Assembly (NCBI GenBank): GCA_963920765.1
Contig: OY987248.1
Location: 191,001 to 255,000, forward strand
Reading direction: 5' to 3'
Length of the DNA stretch: 64,000 nucleotides
Origin: Ulota crispa
Taxonomy: Eukaryota; Streptophyta; Bryopsida; Orthotrichales; Orthotrichaceae
A program made the position numbers and the translations under genes. The notes below the pieces were generated by a model. It was not told the DNA's origin, ran no database searches, and saw only the letters and a program-made list of their open reading frames with translations. Positions 59,756-64,000 of the stretch are shown piece after piece. The first letter of the stretch is position 1. Every line of letters begins with the position of its first letter.

Positions 59756-60674
59756 TGGGAACCAATTTCCTTGTGTGTAAAAGCCTTAAGGGTCAAACAG
59801 TTGAGGTCATTATAGAAAATCTTTCAGGAGGAAAGGAATAAAAAAGGAAATTAAAAAATCATTGCTATCTCAATTTCATCCCATGTTTTTTTATACAAAT
59901 ATTCATATTTAAGGAAAATTTGAAAATGGTTACAAGATTAAAAACTGGCTTCCCATTTTTGGCTTCCCATTTTTTGAGAATTCAGTTTTTGAAATTGCCG
60001 TTGTATCGTGTGTGTGTCTATATGTGTGTGTCATAAAAGTTTAACCTAAACTCCTAGTGTAAAGGCCTTGAGGTTGTTTTTAAAAAAATCAACCAACTGA
60101 GTGTCAATATTGGGAGTGTCAAAAACTAAAAACCAAATTTGACTTGTAATGTAGAGCCGTCACAAGAGACAATGCTATTTTGTAAGCCTAAAACGATGAA
60201 CTTATAAGCAACTAGCTAAGATTTGGTGAGTAGGAATCAATTTTGAGCTTAAAATCAATGACAAAATTATGAATAAAAAAAAGAAAATTTTTCAAAAGAT
60301 AAAATTTTAAAGTGCCCAATTGTAAAGTCCTATGTACACAATTACTGGCGAAATCAAGTATTTTGACAAAAAAAAAAAAAAAAAGCTCACAGCTCATGGC
60401 TGCCTGCTCCCGATGTAGCATTCTCCCAGCAAAAAGGTACCCAACCTTATTTATGTTATTGCATTATTTGTGTCACTATTCAAAAACCCCCATTTTCGCT
60501 AGTAACTAATCTCAAAACCATCAATTTAGATATATATAAAAACTGAAGAGGGTAGCAAAATGTGACTACTAGAATCCCAAAACTCAATGTAGGAAATGCA
60601 ATGGCATATTTACAGTGACAATCTATTGGGCGTATTTAGATTTTTGGTTTGATATTGGCAAAGCCTAGGGCAGC
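59756..60674. other. Intergenic DNA with a dispersed repeat at 60200-60430
   Basis: 60200-60430 is similar to 14490-14720 in the same order and orientation (TTTTTCAAAAGATAAAA, CCTATGTACA, CAGCTCATGG, GTAGCATTCTCC). A 17-A tract at about 60367 and TG repeats near 60010 are the only other notable items. Confidence 0.4.
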
Positions 60675-61293
60675 TTAACCCCTAAATGCCTGAAGCACCA
60701 AATTTTGGTGTCGACAATATTTTGGAGTTTAATTAAACCAAACCAATTTGTTATTTTTTATGGCTTATACTCTTGAATTGCTTTTTTTGAAGTCTAGTGC
60801 ATCAAAAATCCAGTTTTGAAAATGATTTGTTATGATATTTCTATTAAAGATTTTGTGCAAGGGGGTCCCATTGCAATCTTGACATTATGTAGTGTTAAGA
60901 GCTCTTGGAAATGCGCTGCAAATACAATAGATCTTGGAGGAAAAATTACACTAGAAATTCATAAAAATTTAATTGTAGAAGAGATTTTGAGAAGCAGTAA
61001 ATTTATTGAAGTTATGTATGTTATGTCTTTTAACCTCATATTTAGTAGTGATCAATTTTTAAAATTTGACATGTGAAAAGAGGATTGAAAGATTTCAATT
61101 CATTTCATAGTTCTAACTGATATATATTGTTGTGTGTGTTTTTTTTTTTTAATGTGATCTCTAACATATCTAGTTTGAATATGCACGGCTACATTTATAA
61201 GAATTGATACAATTGATCAAAATGTTGATTTTTAGTTCAATTTAGAAAAAAATCTAGAAGCTCAAAAAAGCGTTAGGCATTCTAAGGGATTAA
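60675..61293 (+). mobile_element. TTAA-bounded element family E, copy 2
   Basis: TTAA at both ends, termini CCCCTAAATGCCTGAAG and, on the other strand, TCCCTTAGAATGCCTAACG. It aligns with 52035-52683, and its uninterrupted GTCTTTTAACCTC shows the pre-insertion state of the split copy at 38311-42283. Confidence 0.75.
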
Positions 61294-62058
61294 TATATAT
61301 ACTTATAAAGTATTAATTTTAAAACAGGTTAAAAATATATGAGTGAAGGTGTGGCGCTAATTGGGGGAATAAGCTTGGATAGATTATTGTTTATTATTCT
61401 CAAAACAAGTACAAATATGGTGTGCAAAGAGTAGATTAGACGTGCAATGAAATTTGGAACACTGATGTATCTTGTGATGTATATAAGGGCAAGGACATTG
61501 TTATCAAAATTGACACAAAAGATTCATGTGATAAGGCACTAAGAGCAAAGAGGAAAGTATTGTAAATAAAAGCATTAGCCCATACTTATGGTAGTGAAAT
61601 TGAAAGAAGTATCCAACATAATCTCCAAGGCTTCACAACAAGATTGGACAAAAATGGTCCAATACATGATTTTTTCATCAGAAGGCATTCTTTTCATTAT
61701 ATCATTTTAATTTACATTGTAAAAATAAGAGAGTAAAATGTGTAATAAAAAGTATTGTGAATTGAATTTGTGGACGTTTGAGTGTAAACCAATTAACATC
61801 AAAATCACAATTATTATCCCACAACATAAAATCTGAGGCTTCAAAACCAAATTAGATTAATACAATCTAATACATGAATTGTATCCAAGTGTATATAATT
61901 CATTACACGACTTTACTTTAGGTTGTAAATTAAGATGGTAATAAGTATTATTCTATAAGAAGAATTACCTTACAATCATCTCAACAATTTTTATTAACAA
62001 ACTACAAACCAATGAACTGCTATGTGAATGCATACCGTAATTAAGAACTATATATGTA
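61294..62058. other. AT-rich intergenic DNA, nothing recognised
   Basis: Only short low-complexity frames; no termini recognised. Confidence 0.4.
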
Positions 62059-62550
62059 CTAGTATATAGGCACACGCTTTGCGTGAGTAGGACATGTATG
62101 AGTAATAAAACATTCAATTTTACAAAAAATTAATATCTCACAAATCAATTGATCTAGAATTTAATCTTGATGTACTATATAAGTACAAAAATCAATCTCT
62201 TACAATTGGTGTAAAATACATGCACCATCATTTTGGTTCTTTTTTGAAACCAAAATTACCAATTGCTTTCATCACAATGCTACTCTTTTATATTTGCTAG
62301 GAGGAGTTTGGCATTTTATTGATTTCTAGCACATGGTTGGAGGGCGTTTGGTGTTTTATATTTGGGGCATCCTTTATTGTTTCAACTTCCATTAAAAAAT
62401 TGTACAAAATTTTGGAAATGGACATGGTTGGAGGGCACTTGGTGTTTTATATCTTGGGCGTCCTTTGTTGCTTCAACTTACTAAAAAAATGTTCTAGAAA
62501 GTTCTAGAAAAGGGTGCACTTAGGGAAATCCTCCCACTTAATAGTATAGA
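62059..62550 (-). mobile_element. Small non-autonomous Helitron, copy 2
   Basis: On the minus strand it starts TCTATACTATTAAGTGGG after an A, and finishes with hairpin CACGCAAAGCGTG, then TGCCTATATA and CTAG, followed by T. All four Helitron signs are intact, so this copy is better preserved than the one at 9069-9491. A duplicated block (GGACATGGTTGGAGGGCAC and variants) lies within it. No Rep/helicase is present. Confidence 0.8.
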
Positions 62551-62670
62551 TAGATATATAAATAGTGAATACATAATCCAAAAATCATGATAAAAAAGGC
62601 ATTTAGTAGGCCGTTGTAATAACTATTCTTTTAGCTTAGAAGTTATCAATACAAAAGCATTTTAAAAGTA

Positions 62671-63203
62671 GGGGAAATATCAAAAAAGCCCCTCTATTCT
62701 TTCAAAATATCAAATTGCCCTTATATTAGTTGAAATGTAAAAAATACCCTTGGTTTTGTGTAAGAATATCAATTATACCCTTATTTATTTTTGAAAACAT
62801 CTACTATCCTTAATTTTCTTGTGCCTCTTTACTAAAATTTTTATAAGTCACATTTGCACCAAAGACATTGGGAAAGAAAAATGTGTTGTTTAGTCAATGC
62901 AATGGCTTTGGCCACAACAAACTTAAATGCAAAAACCTTGTGTAAAGCTTGAAGAGCTTACCTCCAAGATTTGACTTACATTCAACTTGCAATTAGTTTT
63001 TGTGATTTCCATTGTCATCCCAATGTATACAAAAACTTGTAGTGTAAAGGTACAAGAAAAATAAGGATATTAGATATTTTCAAAGATAACTAGGGGTATA
63101 ATTAATATCCTTACACAAAACCAAGGGTATTTCTGATATTTTAAATAGTATAGGGGTATGTTGATATTTTGGAAGAACTAAGGGGCATTTTTTATATGTT
63201 CCC
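62671..63203. mobile_element. Mutator-like foldback element family G
   Basis: Ends GGGGAAATATCAAAAAAGCC and, on the other strand, GGGAACATATAAAAAATGCC; the inverted match continues through CTTTCAAAATATC / CTTCCAAAATATC and the ACCCTTGGTTTTGTGTAAG region. Flanks TTAAAAGTA (62662-62670) and TGAAAAGTA (63204-63212) form a 9-bp target duplication with one mismatch. Confidence 0.7.
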
Positions 63204-63212
63204 TGAAAAGTA

Positions 63213-64000
63213 TAGTAATTCAAAATTTATGTAAGAAAACATTAGTCAATCATCAGTATTTTACTTTGGGAAGTAATAATGAAGAGAGTCTTATCAAAAA
63301 AATTGTACAGTACTTGGTTTTATGAACTGCTAATAAGGGTTGGCGAATTGGTCAGTTCTCAAAAAAATAAAATACAATAATTAAATTTTATTCATATTTT
63401 TTTTTATCATTAAAAATTTAAATGAATAAAAGTTAAACTTTCAAGTTTGAATGCAAAGTAGGACACAGGGTGAATTGTGTACATTTGCTAAATACATTTT
63501 CATTGAATAAGCCTTGAAATAATTTATACTGAAATCAAGGATGTAAAAGAAAGAAAACCAATACATTTCAGTACACATGGTTTTTCCTGATTACACATAA
63601 AATGTTCAAACATACTTTTGTTTAAGCCTGTAATTATTTTTTAGGTGATCGTGGTGTGAAACTTTTACTTTCTTACTTTTACAACACAAAGCAAAGTGAT
63701 GCAGTAGATTATATATCATTATATAAAATTCATGCATTGACATATTTTAATATTTATTTTCTAAAGGGATACTAAAATCAGTTGCACGTGTCTAATTGAG
63801 CTGCTTCGAGGACTTTTTTAATAGAATTGTTGTCACATTTTGTTAGTGCATATGGTGATTTTAGGATCATTGAATGGCTAGCGTAGCTAAGATTGAAATA
63901 CTGCAAGCTCTGGATGTGGACAAGGATATCTACAAGCACTTTTTCATCCATTTTGAGGTGTCCTAATGGCACATTTAGATGTCATGGTTTCATGCTCCTT
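63213..64000. other. AT-rich right edge with one doubtful minus-strand frame
   Basis: A frame at 63778-63972 (64 codons, starting MPLGHLKMDEKVLVDILVH) has better composition than its surroundings and could be an exon or a transposon fragment entering from the right. I cannot identify it, so it is not called as a gene. Confidence 0.25.

Overview
The window looks like nuclear DNA of a land plant. A bryophyte (moss- or liverwort-like) source is my best guess, with low confidence. The reasons are a plant-type mitochondrial glycine decarboxylase gene with GT-AG introns, GC-rich exons set in very AT-rich intergenic DNA, and a decayed transposon gene of a type I associate with bryophyte and charophyte genomes. 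Only one functional protein-coding gene type is recognisable, and it is present twice.

Layout. 1-4560: decayed, frame-broken transposon gene on the minus strand, running off the left edge, with a GC-rich repeat-bearing tract behind it. 4561-16915: AT-rich transposon graveyard. 16916-23647: left arm of a large inverted repeat carrying glycine decarboxylase P-protein copy A (+, 14 coding exons, 1041 aa). 23648-44233: 20.6-kb AT-rich spacer made of small and nested DNA transposons. 44234-50965: right arm, carrying P-protein copy B (-). 50966-64000: flank, then more nested DNA transposons, including a CACTA element.

The two arms were compared block by block. Over 6732 bp they have no net indel and only two mismatches (16925/50956 and 22004/45877). 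The second changes residue 883 from Gly (copy B) to Arg (copy A) in a motif that is glycine in P-proteins as I know them. The genes converge. Each arm holds about 680 bp of 5' sequence, the whole gene and a 3' region with an AATAAA signal, so each copy could be a self-contained unit. The P-protein is the pyridoxal-phosphate subunit of the mitochondrial glycine cleavage system (photorespiration and one-carbon supply); its partners H, T and L are not in the window.

The intergenic DNA is dominated by a diverse set of non-autonomous elements bounded by TTAA, with termini starting CCC(C/T)(T)AAAG and sizes from about 90 bp to 3.3 kb. Some are nested in one another at TTAA sites, and some abut by sharing one TTAA. 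This is the signature of a piggyBac-like (or other TTAA-specific) transposition system, and I could not find its transposase here. Other elements seen: two small Helitrons, a CACTA element with a 3-bp target duplication and striking internal GGGCAGCTGCCC repeats, foldback elements with 9-bp duplications, a hAT-like MITE and an Emigrant/pogo-like MITE.
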